In this document: positions 48,965 through 60,257 of the stretch, piece after piece
Position numbering within the stretch: the first letter of the stretch is position 1
How the letters are laid out: each line of letters opens with the position of its first letter
Assembly (NCBI GenBank): GCA_020809705.1
Contig: CP085831.1
Span: 4,340,001 to 4,404,000 of the forward strand
Reading direction: 5' to 3'
Source: Calonectria ilicicola
Taxonomy: Eukaryota; Ascomycota; Sordariomycetes; Hypocreales; Nectriaceae
DNA length: 64,000 bases
Made by a program: the position numbers and the translations under genes
The notes under the pieces: model-generated
The model's input: only the letters and a program-made list of their open reading frames with translations
Database searches by the model: none
Told to the model about the DNA's origin: nothing

Positions 48965-49330
48965 GTGGTTTATAGGAGTGGTGGAGCCACGAAAACAGTA
49001 ATTTGCACCATCCAAATCTGTGATAGTATCACAAAAATAAACTACGAAAATGTTGATACGAATCCACAAACCTTTGATTTACTTTGGCTAGAAATTCAAT
49101 TTGACCCCTCTCATTTAGAGAATGCTCCTACCAGTGCAACATTACACATAACAACAAAATTCATCATGCCACTGTTGGATAAAAATGTGTACTCTTTCGC
49201 TCCGAATGTAGAGTGGGAGGCAATGGTAAGCGTGGATCCTTTGTTCGACGAAGTTTGGGATCTGGTCTCGATAACTTTCCATGGCTATCTCTCTAAGTCC
49301 GCATTTTCAGAGACAAGACTTCCTGATTAA
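48965..49330 (+). pseudogene. Unidentified open fragment, possibly a decayed gene
   Basis: 121 open codons without an ATG near the 5' end (first in-frame ATG 49166), ending TAA at 49328. The composition is protein-like (FDLLWLEIQFDPSHLENAPT; FAPNVEWEAMVSVDPLF) and no competing long frame overlaps it. Probably a gene remnant. Family not recognised. Confidence 0.3.
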
Positions 49331-49511
49331 TTAGAGGTATGTGAAAACGGATCAAAAAATCATTTTCTTCCGTCTGCGCCCGAATCAATAGTGCCAATCT
49401 GTTCAACAACGGCGTACAAATTTGCCCTGTTTCGTTGTCTAATTGTCCACTTAATACTCTCGCAGCATTTTTTGAGAACTAGGTTGAGGTGCAGAACTAC
49501 CCAGATTGGCC

Positions 49512-50144
49512 TCACATGTCATATGGAGACTTCGGTGCTCGCCAATCGTCACCATCTTTGTCACCGCCCTTTCCATCGCGAAACTCATTCTGCGCCTCGC
49601 GGTACATCCTCCACCACTCTTCAAAAGCCTCGCGGGTGTACCTGTCTCTCGGTGCACCCTTCCCCTCTCCAAACAGATCTAGGATGTGGTCACAATACAT
49701 CCACACGCCCTCCATGTGCACGGGCAGCAACGGCTTCTTGTCTTTTCGCGCGATCACGACAGTGCCGACGTGCGACTGCCATTGGGGAGGCGCGAAGCCG
49801 GACTCAGCGTCGATGTTGAGATACGTGGCGATCTGGTTGTCGAGGTCGGCCTGTCTTGGGGACTGCGTGCCTACTCGGTGCAGCACTAGCGGAATGCCGA
49901 TGAACTGGGGGACAGGGGGTACTGTCTGCGAGAAGATCGAGTGGTCTTCTGGGATTGTCGTGGCCTCCCAAGGAAGGTGACCGATTCTCTCAACCTCGCA
50001 ACGCGCAATGACGGCCTGGATAGAGCCAGAAGCGACGTACGGTGGAGATGGTGCCGGTGGTTTGGTTGATTTAGGCACAGGAGCCTCGTCCGGCTCGGAA
50101 TCTGTGTCTATGTTGTCCCATTTCGAATAGTCTATGGGCGCCAT
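49512..50144 (-). CDS. Small conserved fungal protein of unknown function
   Basis: Intact 210-residue frame from ATG 50144 (MAPIDYSKWDNIDTDSEPDE); an upstream in-frame ATG at 50252 would add 36 residues but looks less likely. After an acidic/proline-rich N-terminus, a compact domain follows: PEDHSIFSQTVPPVPQFIG, then DNQIATYLNIDAESGFAPP, then WQSHVGTVVIARKDKKPL, then VWMYCDHILDLFGE. The pattern resembles a protein I associate with many filamentous ascomycetes and no known activity. There are no signal peptide or membrane segments, so it is likely cytosolic or nuclear. High GC and a clean frame suggest it is functional. Confidence 0.7.
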   Translation of the reverse strand: MAPIDYSKWDNIDTDSEPDEAPVPKSTKPPAPSPPYVASGSIQAVIARCEVERIGHLPWEATTIPEDHSIFSQTVPPVPQFIGIPLVLHRVGTQSPRQADLDNQIATYLNIDAESGFAPPQWQSHVGTVVIARKDKKPLLPVHMEGVWMYCDHILDLFGEGKGAPRDRYTREAFEEWWRMYREAQNEFRDGKGGDKDGDDWRAPKSPYDM

Positions 50145-50603
50145 GATGAATTTCGTCTTGCGTGTACAGAACGATAACAAAAATGCTGTTGCGGTGAGGT
50201 GTGGGATGATTGTGGGCAAGTCACGTGCGACCTGTACCCCTACGCCACTCATGAGCCTTCATTTGAGACAACAACCCTGCCAAGTCATTTATCACTTTTG
50301 ATGCTGTCCTGTATGGGTATCCCTAGGGTTGATTTCGGCTTTAGCTCCGAGGTAGCCCAGAGATGAGGAGGGTATGCACTATCGTGGACACACCGTCGTT
50401 TACAGGTCGCCATCACAATGACCATGCATCCAAATCGAATTGCTTAGAGGATCAAAAGATTTTCCCTCAGTTGAGAAATTGAAGAAATCTTTTGTACACT
50501 GCAAAGTAGAATGTATCCTGCCTTTCCGAGTTGATATGTTCAATGATATCATTGCTAAAAGTTGATATCGATGCATTGGAATCGGCGATAGTCCCCGCCA
50601 TGT
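50145..50603. other. Intergenic, nothing recognised
   Basis: Contains the promoter of the 49512-50144 gene and the 3' flank of the DUF3433 gene. Confidence 0.4.
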
Positions 50604-53600
50604 TCACAGTCTCGAACGCTGTCTATGCCAGAAAGAATTCCATGACCCTTTTTGGACTCCCAATGAAGTATCCCTTGCTGCCACATTAGGGTCCAACTCA
50701 ATCCCAATGTGGCTCTTCCCATCGTATCCCATATATCTCCCATAGCTAAGTGTCTCGTCTTTCCACCCTGAAGTAGGCATCCCATCCCTGACAGCCCTGC
50801 TAGGTGCAATATAGGCAAGAACTGATGCGACTGTTGTCGGCATGCGTGGTAACACATATGGGAACCTCCACCAGTAGAATATTAACACAACTGCCACATC
50901 AAAGCATAGTATAAAAACAGCAAGGATAAATGCGGTGCCTCGCATAAAAACACGCGTTTCGCTGCTGAACTTCAAGGCCTGGATAATATTGCCCGTCGTA
51001 GACTTTTGGAAAAAGACTGTATTTGTGCCGAGAAAAGCTGCGAAAGTTCTCTGATAAATCCTCTCTATCACCGGTGCCATCTTCGACGGGTCGGGAAGTG
51101 GTAGGTTGGGATCCAAGGCATCTCGGTTTCCAACCTCCATTGTAATAAATTGTGACATCCAATCTGTTGTTCTGTTATGATTGACCCATTCTATCCCGAG
51201 ATTCCTCGCAAAGTTGTCACCAAACTTATACAGAACTGCCCAAGTATCTTTGCTGATTGGCCAAGTGCTCTTGGGGGGTAGGGAGCTTTCCATCGTAGAT
51301 TCGAAATCAGAAATACGGTTGTACCCAAGAACGTGACCGTAGCGGTCGATAGTGATGTCGAATATGGCGGTTTGGAAAATAGGACGACACTCGACAAAGG
51401 TAGCGTTGATAGCAGTACCGTTCCTCAAATCGGGAGCTCTGGCCCAGCCAACAATAAAAGGGGCAGAACAAGCGTTGTCTGGACGTTCTATTTCATTATT
51501 GATAGGAATGACATTTAAACGAGGGTTTTCAAGAAATTCTTGTGCATTATATGGCATCCAGTGCGAGAAGATCTGTATCGCCGATGGTTTATTTACCGCA
51601 GGCTGAAACGGATTTACATCTCCGTCAACATACTGAGTTGTAGGTCCGTGGTATGAATAACCAGAATATTTAACAATCGCTTCTGAAATACTCGAAGTAA
51701 GACTTGAGCAGGTGGTTCTGTCATGTTTCGGTATTTCATACACACTGGCATTCTCCCCAACCTTGGCTTTCAGGAGCGAAGCTGGGATGGATATGCAATT
51801 AGCAATAGCACCAAACCCTCTTGTCTGAAGAGTGTATCGATCTGAAGTCGTTCCGTCTTTTTGTCCGGGAAAGCTGCTGGGCTGAAAATAGTACTCGGTT
51901 GACAGCCATGGAGGTAGCGGCGAGTTATTGCTCATGTTAGCAAATGTAATCCATTGAGAGCTAGTAGTATCAAAATGAATTCCAGGACTAAGTACTTGAT
52001 ATAATTCGGGGCTTCTTGTTATGGTCGCATTGAATCTTTCTTCGTAAAGAGGTTGGAATTTATGCCTGGACCTTACAGTGATTGGTGTCTCATAAAATAG
52101 AGAGCCTAGACCAATGACAAGTACGTTTCCCAGAAGGGTTGCAAGGCAGCAAATTGCCAGGGTAAAGTGGCGAGATTTGATCGCGTTAACAAGCACAATC
52201 TGTGGCGGAACAGAGACATAGGTGGCTTCGAGAGATCGAGATGCTGGAGATGCCCCTGCCCAAAGTTCCTTGAAAGGTTGGAAGATTCCAATCGTTCTCG
52301 TCAAAAGGATCCAGAATGGTTCGGCAGTTGTAGCACATAAAGTGGGGATGTAATGTTCCACAAGTCTTATGACTACAAGGTTTGTTGAAGGGACCTGTAG
52401 TCCTGCATAAAATATTAGTTGGAATGTGTTTCAAACAGACGGGTAACCAACCATTTTCATCATCCACCTTGGCCTTCAAGCAAGAAAAGGCAATAATACC
52501 AGAAATCAGAGCGGCTATAATAGCGCATCCTGTTGTTCCCCTAAGTACCCAAGGCTTGAGCGGAGTATAGTATCCTCGGGAATTTCTTCTTATATCTTCC
52601 AGAAGCTCTTTATCGCTTTCTATCGCGATTAACACATTGGCGTTAGCGCCCTGATCAAATCGGAGTTGAAAGTCTGTGTCCTTTAGACAAGACACAAGAG
52701 TTTCTTCATTTGCTGTATCAAGCGAGCAAAACATCTTCGTAGTGTGCGGGCTCGTGTGTGCAATATTAAGAAGTTCGGCTATTGAAGCTGGATTCTTAAC
52801 CAAAGCAGAATGAAGTGACCAGGAATAGTAAATCAACAGACTAGCTGCAACAGCAATGAGCAACAAGAGAGCTTCAGAGGTGGCCGCCAATGGTCTGCTC
52901 ACGACGATTCCTGATCGCTGAGAACTTAACGTTGCCGTATTATTGAAAGGCTGGGTCTCGTTGTTCACAGCATCCAATATTGAAAGAGCAAAGAATTGCT
53001 TATGAATCGCCGCAATAGCTCTATGCAGCTGTATCGGATCCGAATAAGCCGTCAATGGACGCCGCCCCTCTTCAAGCAAAAGGGCATGTGACATGATGGG
53101 ATCAAAGGTGCCGATATGTGCGTTATTCAGCATGGAATCCAAAGTGAGAAATATATCCACAAAATCGGAACGATTGTCTATTTTCATATATTGGGATCCC
53201 CAGCCGGTTGGAAGCGACCTCTGGTACATTGAGACGTTGAAATCGTTTTGGCCAAGTTCCTTCGCATTAGAGAGTGGTTTTGGGTAGATGTCAACTGGAA
53301 GTAAGTTCTTATAATTGATGGTTGTAAAAACTTGCTACTGGTGGTAGGACAATTCGCAGTGCAACGCCGTAATATTATACCGATTGTCAGAATCAGGCTC
53401 ACGCATGGCCCACAAAACCAGCGCAGAATAGTAATTTGGCGATTGGTTCGGACATGTCCAATTGTTTCCCACGCTGATTCGATTTCCCATTGTCCACTTA
53501 ATGGTATCCAAGTAGCTCATGTGAATCTCCGAGGAAAAATATGTCTCGCCAAAGCCACCATTCTTACCACGAAAGCTATAAAAGGACATATTTGACCGCC

Positions 53601-54503
53601 CAACTGAAGCATTCACAAATTCGAACATGGCAGGTGAACAAACTACCTCGGTCCATAACTTTGTTGTCTCTGCAGTTCAGTTGCTGTTGGCATTAAATGT
53701 TTCTGGTTGCGACTTGCTGTCGAGATGATACGGCAGAAGACCGAATTCTGGCGTCGTGAATGGTGGGTATGACACGTTGAGCCAATTAATTGTATAAGCT
53801 TTGTTAATGTAGCCAACTCCAAACGACAGCTCATCAATGGGAAGCAGCTTTGATCTCGTGGCTATCGTTGCAGGCTGGTCTCTTATGACTGTAGCCACTC
53901 CGAGCCAGGCGCTTTGAAGAGGTGTCAAAGCTAAAATAACGATCAATGTGACTAATCCAGAGACGAATACAGGCCAGTGCCTAAGCATTTTTATTAGCGC
54001 TGAAACCAACAATTAGGGGAACTTTACCTCATTCTTGCAGCTCGGAAAGGCGCAAACGCTATAAGTTGAGAGGGATAATCGAGCAAGACTGAACTCATGG
54101 CATTAGCCCCTCCAGATTTGGATAGCTCTATCCACGGTTGCATTCTTTTAACATCCATGTCAATCCAGGTCCATGCCAGGCTGTACAAAATTGATATAAT
54201 GTTTGGCAAGTACTGGGAGCTAATTCGGGCATTCTTCGGAATATCGTCTCCGGACACGGAGAGAGCTAAGCCACCTTGTGCCTTGCTTCGCTGCGCTAGA
54301 ATCTCAATAACGATGACGAAGAGAAGTGAAACAAATATCACAACAGCCAGTGTGGAAACTGACAATGATCGTGGCTTCCAGCCATTTAGAGGCACTTCAT
54401 TCGGCAAGTTTTCCTCGATCGATTCGGTTTTGTTGGTTGTAAACAGTAACGATTCGGTGGATCCGCCGCTCGGACGTGGTTTGTTGCCGCTAACCGAAGA
54501 CAT
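50604..54503 (-). pseudogene. DUF3433-type multi-pass membrane protein with two in-frame stops
   Basis: Exons 54028-54503, 52452-53980 and 50604-52402; 47- and 49-bp introns. Phases agree and total 1268 codons. Blocks of the fungal DUF3433 family are seen twice, as is usual: LPNIISILYSLAWTWIDMDV then LLDYPSQLIAFAPF and HWPVFVSGLVTL then LTPLQSAWLG; and later HYIPTLCATTAEPFWILLTR then PFKELWAGA. Several hydrophobic helices and N-glycosylation sites indicate a surface or vacuolar membrane protein of unknown role. Stops: TGA at 53677-53679 (codon 260, where Trp fits: SN-W-TAETT) and TAG at 53335-53337 (codon 374, CAG-to-TAG likely). Frames on both sides stay open, so decay is recent or these are errors. 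The second intron donor (GTTGGT) is weak. Confidence 0.72.
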
Positions 54504-57045
54504 GAAGAAAATAGGTCATATCCGATCGTTTGTTGACAGACCAAAACCGGCAGAATCCAGAAGTGCTACACTAAATTCTTGATTTAATTCAATGCAATAA
54601 AGTAAATATTCGTTCGTAGATAAAAGGAAGTGAGAGCACTTATGAATTCCCAACACTGCCTCAGCTGGTGATGATCCTCTTAGCTCAGTGAGGCGACCTA
54701 TCAACCTGTGCTAAAATCATTGGTTACCATCTGAATTGTCCTTGTGTGTTCAAGGGAATGATCGCTGTGGCTTGAAATTCATACCCTATACAAATAGACA
54801 TCTGGCTATTCTTGTCTTTCATCTTCGTCATGATGCAGATTCTGAATCCACAGTAATCCGCCTTCCCCGATAGCCAATCGCACCTCCTCATTCTAAAACC
54901 GCGAGATGTCATATTGTCTCAAACATAAAAGTGATTTAAATCTTGGCGAATACGAACACGTCTTTAATCTTTGATACGGCTTCAGGTTCGCGGCCCATTG
55001 AATTAGAGCCGCTGACTCAATCAAACCTTTATACCAGCATCCATGGCATATGGTCGAAGAAAAAGGGCCCAGTGACATAGGTGATGAAATACGATAGGCA
55101 ATACACGGAAATGTAAATCTCAAGTTTTCTTTTCCTGTCAGAAAACTCGTTTGGTAGGAAAGAAAAGAAAAAGCAAGGGCTTAACGGGATTTTGCGCCCG
55201 GGGGTATAAGGGTCACACAAATGGTAGAAATAGTCACCGCTTGACGAATTTATTTACCAAATCAAAAGGGAAAGCCACTAGTTGAAAAAGTAACCTTTTG
55301 TTGGTTTTTCTTATTTGACCGCGTGCATACTTGACCCAGGCCCTCTCATGTGTGGGCTGACCAATGAGCCGTGCAACGAGGTCCGTATTGACTGAGTACC
55401 AGAGCACGTTAGATGGCGACGATGCTCAGAATCCCGGAATATATTTTGAGGCATCCGGGTCAATTTTCCATGAGCAATATTTCAGGAAATCTGTGCAACT
55501 CGAGCATGCAGCGATAGCATCTAATATAGAGGCTTCGAGAGCAGTGACCTGACCCTGCAGATGCAACGCTTGGACATGAACTAAGCTTGTCGGTCAGACC
55601 CGCATGCGGTTTGTCTGATTGATTGCGCCATGGCCCATGAGGCAATTTATTATATATTAAATATTATTGAAGTTTAATTATCTATTCTCGTCTGAACCCT
55701 GCGTTGCTTATCTGCAGGATATGAGATACTGGTCCTGCTTGGCATGTGGCTGCGTCAAAGTGTTTGACATGCGACTATGTAAGCTGAGGCTTGTGTAACG
55801 AACGACCCACACATTTCTGTTATGTAGACACATGAGGCAAATATTTGAGACTGGCTCTACAATGACTCATGAGGAGTCATCTAAAACCTGTGTTCACAGT
55901 GACATGGGCTGGTGATATGATGATGCAATTTTATTTATTCTTGTTTAGAATGCAGGCGCGGGCTTGATTTGGTAAACCGAGGATCAGTGATTTGCAATCC
56001 GTGCGACGTTGGAAGTATCTATGCCCTGTCCATTGTGAGTAAATCTTGATCAGCGTGCATCGTGCAGTTTGAAGGCGGCGACAAGCCATTTGACAACGCC
56101 TCACTCATGACGCAACCCCTCTTGAAAACACGACATATTGTTTGATATTTCAGTCTTGGGATGGTTTCATAATTTTTCTCTGCTTAAACTCCATTTCTTT
56201 TCCAATAATAATGTCTATTTCTGGTCCAATTCAGTCGAGAATTTGAACTATAGGGTAAATCCAGCACCGGAACTCGCTAGGAAGCGAGCGAGGAGGCGGG
56301 TGATTGATTGCCCCCCACTAACGGTTCGCGCACGGGCGGAGATATGAGGATCATCCAAGGGTCCCTGTGCATCACCCAATCAGCAACATGTGCCTGGAAC
56401 CGTGCGTCGGAGGCAAGACTGCAGCGCACGACCTTTGGCTAATTCAAGCCGTCATAGCACAATTCCTAGTTCAGTAAGCTACAGCACCAAAGGGGAATAA
56501 GCTGGAATATCAACACCATTCCACCGAACTCGAGACAGTGGCGCCACGGCCCGACTCTCATTAAGGGGCGCCAGCATGAGCGGCATGTTTGACCACACCA
56601 ACAAACCATCGCCAAGCTCGGTTCCTTGCAAATCCCCTCGTCGGGGCCATCTTCGGGGCCCTCCTCCGGACTATCCTCACCGGCGCTCGGACATGCATCC
56701 ATCTCAAGCACCATACGATGTGTGCCTGGACCAGCGATCTTCACTCCCGGTCAGCGCCCTCCCAGCGCCCTCTCAGCGCTCTACCCCGCCCCCCATCATC
56801 AGGCAAAGAGCATTCTGCGGCTTTGGACTGCGCTGGGACCTGCTGATGAGCGCTGGCGATGTGGGCTGCCCCCTCCCCCCCTCTCGCTAGGAAGTGTGCA
56901 AGAGCCATCATCTATGCACGTCCAAGAGCCGTGCGTTGAACTACTCGAGGCTGGTTTGGATCTTGCCCTGAGAGTACGGACGATTACCCGGTGTTTTATG
57001 GGATCGGCTTGGTGGTTAGTGAGGGAAACAGCAGAGGTTCATCTG
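54504..57045. other. 2.5-kb interval without a recognised gene
   Basis: ORFs at 56466-56744 (minus) and 56576-57054 (plus) overlap in a GC-rich low-complexity stretch and lack motifs. I regard them as chance. The 3' part is the upstream region of the CFEM gene. Confidence 0.45.
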
Positions 57046-57054
57046 TATATATAG
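57046..57054 (+). promoter_or_regulatory. TATA element of the CFEM gene
   Basis: TATATATAG lies 145 bp before the ATG at 57199 and is followed by a CT-rich leader (about 57062-57135), the usual layout of strongly expressed fungal genes. Confidence 0.55.
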
Positions 57055-57198
57055 AACCCCTTCCATCAGTCATCTACCCATCCTTTTCTACAGCAATCAT
57101 CACTCACTCACCTACACTCTCTCTACTCTCTAACACACTCTTTTTGTGCTAATTTTAAAACTTAATCTAATCCCCGGTTCGGATAACTATCATTCAAA

Positions 57199-57879
57199 AT
57201 GAAGACTGCTTTCGTTCTCGCTGCCATCGCCTGCCTTACTGCCGCCACCGGTATTCCCGAGTGTGCTGTAAGTACAAACAACACTTGGATTTGAACTTGA
57301 CCAGCAATCTAACCTCTTCTCTTCTCATAGATTGGATGTCTCCAGGATGGTCTCCCCCAGCTTGGATGCAGTGGCATCGAGGACTTGGCCTGCCTGTGCA
57401 AGCCCTCCACCCAGTCTGAGCTTGTCAGCGTTGTTGGCCCCTGCATGATGAAGAAGTGCTCTACCGATGAGATCATGCAGGCTCAGTCTGAGGCTGGCTC
57501 TGCTTGCGCCGCCTACTCTGCCCACCCCAACACTCCCCCCAAGGCCACCTCTGCTGCTCCTCCTCCTCCTCCCAAGTCCACTGCCGCTGCTCCTCCTCCC
57601 GCCTACACCTCCAGCGCCAACAACAACTACGCTCCTCCCTCTGCTCCCGCCTCCAGCGCCGCCCCCAGCTCTGCCTACAACGCTGGTGGTGAGGGCCTCA
57701 GCACCGCTCCTGCCAGCTCCACCATTGCCACCAACTACGCTGTCCCCACCCCTTCGGCCAGCAACAGCACCGGTGCCGGTTCTTACACCACTCCCATCTC
57801 CTACGTCAGCGCTGGCTCCGCTGCTGCTCCCGCTGCAGTCGGCCTCCTTGCCATCTTCGCTGCTGCTCTTGCCCTATAA
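57199..57879 (+). CDS. CFEM-domain GPI-anchored protein
   Basis: Exons 57199-57267 and 57331-57879; one 63-bp intron; 205 residues. Signal peptide MKTAFVLAAIACLTAATG, then a CFEM domain with its eight cysteines (IPECAIGCLQDGLPQLGC, then EDLACLC, PCMMKKC and SACAAY). The Asp before ACLC is the haem-iron ligand position in haem-binding CFEM proteins. A Pro/Ser/Ala-rich stalk follows, and the hydrophobic C-terminus (SAAAPAAVGLLAIFAAALAL) fits a GPI-anchor signal. Strong C-ending codon bias suggests high expression. A role in haem or iron capture or in the cell wall is inferred from the family. Frame intact. Confidence 0.93.
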
Positions 57880-58888
57880 ACGAACGACTTGGCACCTTAG
57901 CCTACCTTCACTTCGATTATACATTTCTTGCCGCAGCTAGCTAGCATGCATGGCCACTAGCCTTGTTGCTTTTTTGGGAGGGTATTAGTGCTTGGATATG
58001 GATCTTAGGGATATTACTATCAGGGTCTTTTTCGCTTTTTACTTCTGTGAGGAGTAATGATGTATAGTAACTCGTCCAACGAATCATACCTTAGCTAATG
58101 ATGATGTGATTGCGAATCATGGCCCGCAAATTTATAAACTACCAATATACACGGATGGACTTCTTGAACCTTTTTTATTCAGAGTGACAATTAAAAGGCA
58201 ACACACGAAACGTGGTTTCTGTCGCTGTGAGATACATAAATTCCCCTGTCCAATGCTAAGATGATGTCTTGTTGATTCTGATAGGGAACTAGGGTTCAAG
58301 GTTTACTCGTTGAGTCTTGGGCTTTCTCATCTATCATAAATCCTTCAAAAACCAGTCATTGTACTACTAAAATATCTTATTTTCTTTTTCAGTACTAGAC
58401 GAAAGATAGTAGACATTTAACGTCAGAGGCGAGGCCTCTGGATATGAGGTCTCCTACGAGCAGAACAGGCACATACGACCATAGCTCTCAGAAAATACGG
58501 GATCCCGTCCGCTCTCCCATAGTCAAGCTGAGAAGCGGTGAATTAGTACTCGGGTCGGTGACGACCGGGGAATCCTCGCTGTTGTATGTTTTTTGATCTT
58601 CGATTGTTGTGGATCTTTTTGTGAAGAACCACTTAATCACCCTGGTGCCACTCTACAGCCCCGCAACCAAACTCACTACAATTCAACTAATGACGGCCGT
58701 GGATTTTCCAAAAAAAACAAAATGATGGTTTTACGATTAATGTATGAGCTATTATAATCTACCTGAAGCCATTGTCCTCCTCAGTCTGGCAACTAAGCAC
58801 CAGGCTGTTCCATACAATTATTCAAGTCGAAGTGCGAGGCACAAGAAAGAAACTATTTACGCCGGGTCGATATAATTAAACCCCAGTC
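57880..58888. other. Intergenic between convergent genes
   Basis: 3' flanks of the CFEM and hydrolase genes. Nothing else recognised. Confidence 0.4.
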
Positions 58889-60257
58889 TTAGACATGCTT
58901 GTCAAAGAAGTCGAGAATGGCACCGTATGTAATAGGGTGTGTGTACTCCTATATTATTATTAGTCTCTTGCTCGGCTGATAGTCGTGAAAGCGTGCTTAC
59001 CAAGTTCAAGCCATGGCCAGTCTTGGGAATGACAACCGCCTCAAACTCAGTCGTATTGGGGAAAGCAGCCTTGACTTGGGCTGGAATAGATGGCTTGCTG
59101 GGTGTGCAATTGCCTCCGCAAAAGGCCAAATCGTAGTCTGCAAAAGCACAATCGCGTATTAGTTTTCTGCTCCTATACGGCGGGATGCAGTTGAATTCTA
59201 CATACCTCCAGTGACAACCAAAACAGGGCCTTCAAATCTGTTGACAGTCGAAGCGGGTGCGAGGGTAGTGAGCAGTTCACCAACACTAACAGGCTGACGA
59301 GCATCAGTAGCCGCGGCCAGGATCTCAGGGTCGAGGTTGCTGGAGCTGAAGAAGTTGCTGTGAACGCTGCTCTCATCGCCAAGCGCTAGGTAACCGTTGG
59401 GGTAGGAACTCAAAGACTTGATGTTCTTGGCTAGACGGAAGTTGGCTGAATAGGTAAAGAGCGAAACAAAGTTTGGGTTCAGTGAGAAGCCGGTGAGAAC
59501 AATTCCGTCGGTAAGATCGGGGTACTTGGCTGCAAGACCGTATGTCTGGGCAGATCCGAAGCTGTGCCCCACGTGGACAACCTTTTCGAACTTGGATTTG
59601 ATATGGGGGACAGTTCCCTTGCGGAGCATCTCTGTCAGGGCACGCAACGACGCAACCTCAAGTGTCGACTGGATCTCGTTAACGGCCTCGCCACGAGACG
59701 ACTTGCCCAGACCAAGTCGATCATAGAACAACGTCGAGTAGCCACGTTCCAAGGCCTTGTTCACATAGCTGTAGTTGTAGTTATTGGCGGAGAAATCCCT
59801 GCAGTCCATGGATTAGTATGCATTGTGGTAATAAGTTGAGGTTGAACAACTAGAGAATTAGAGGGTGTACGAACCAATAGGTGCGATCAAAGCCAATACC
59901 ATGGGTCAAAACTTGAATCGTCTTGCCAGGACCATATGCAGGTTCGCAGTAGGTGGCAGCAATGTTGTAAGAACCAGATACTGTCTTATTCTACCTCGCA
60001 GTGTCAGATCATCGACCAAGGTATGCCATTACATATTGACTTACGCCTTTTATAAGCCCCTGCGCATAGGTGCTACCGACTTTGAGAAGGTTGAGAATAA
60101 AGTTGGTGATTTCAATGTTGGACGAAGGTGCTTTCAGGTCAAAAACCTGGTTGGTGGATGAGATGGTGACGGGAATCGTAATGTCCTGGCAGTTTCGAGC
60201 TGTTGCTCCAGCAGTAAGCCCTGCAACGAGGGCAACAAAGGAAGCAAGGGCGACCAT
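58889..60257 (-). CDS. Secreted alpha/beta hydrolase
   Basis: Five exons: 60045-60257, 59875-59984, 59206-59798, 59001-59137 and 58889-58948; phases agree; 370 residues. Signal peptide MVALASFVALVAGLTAGATA. Alpha/beta-hydrolase features: HGIGFDRTYW (oxyanion-hole HG), YDRLGLG, the nucleophile elbow GHSFGS, and the catalytic-base region KTGHGLNL near the C-terminus. The second intron has a weak GTTCGT donor but is required to join RTYW to DFSANNYNYSYV. The substrate cannot be told from sequence; relatives act as esterases or lipases. Frame intact. It is convergent with the CFEM gene. Confidence 0.85.

Noticed and set aside
56576..57054. Overlapping GC-rich ORFs upstream of the CFEM gene
   Set aside because: Low-complexity Ser/Pro readings in several frames. 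The region contains the CFEM promoter.
57467..57940. 157-codon Leu/Pro ORF
   Set aside because: Frame-shifted shadow of the Pro/Ser/Ala-rich CFEM stalk.
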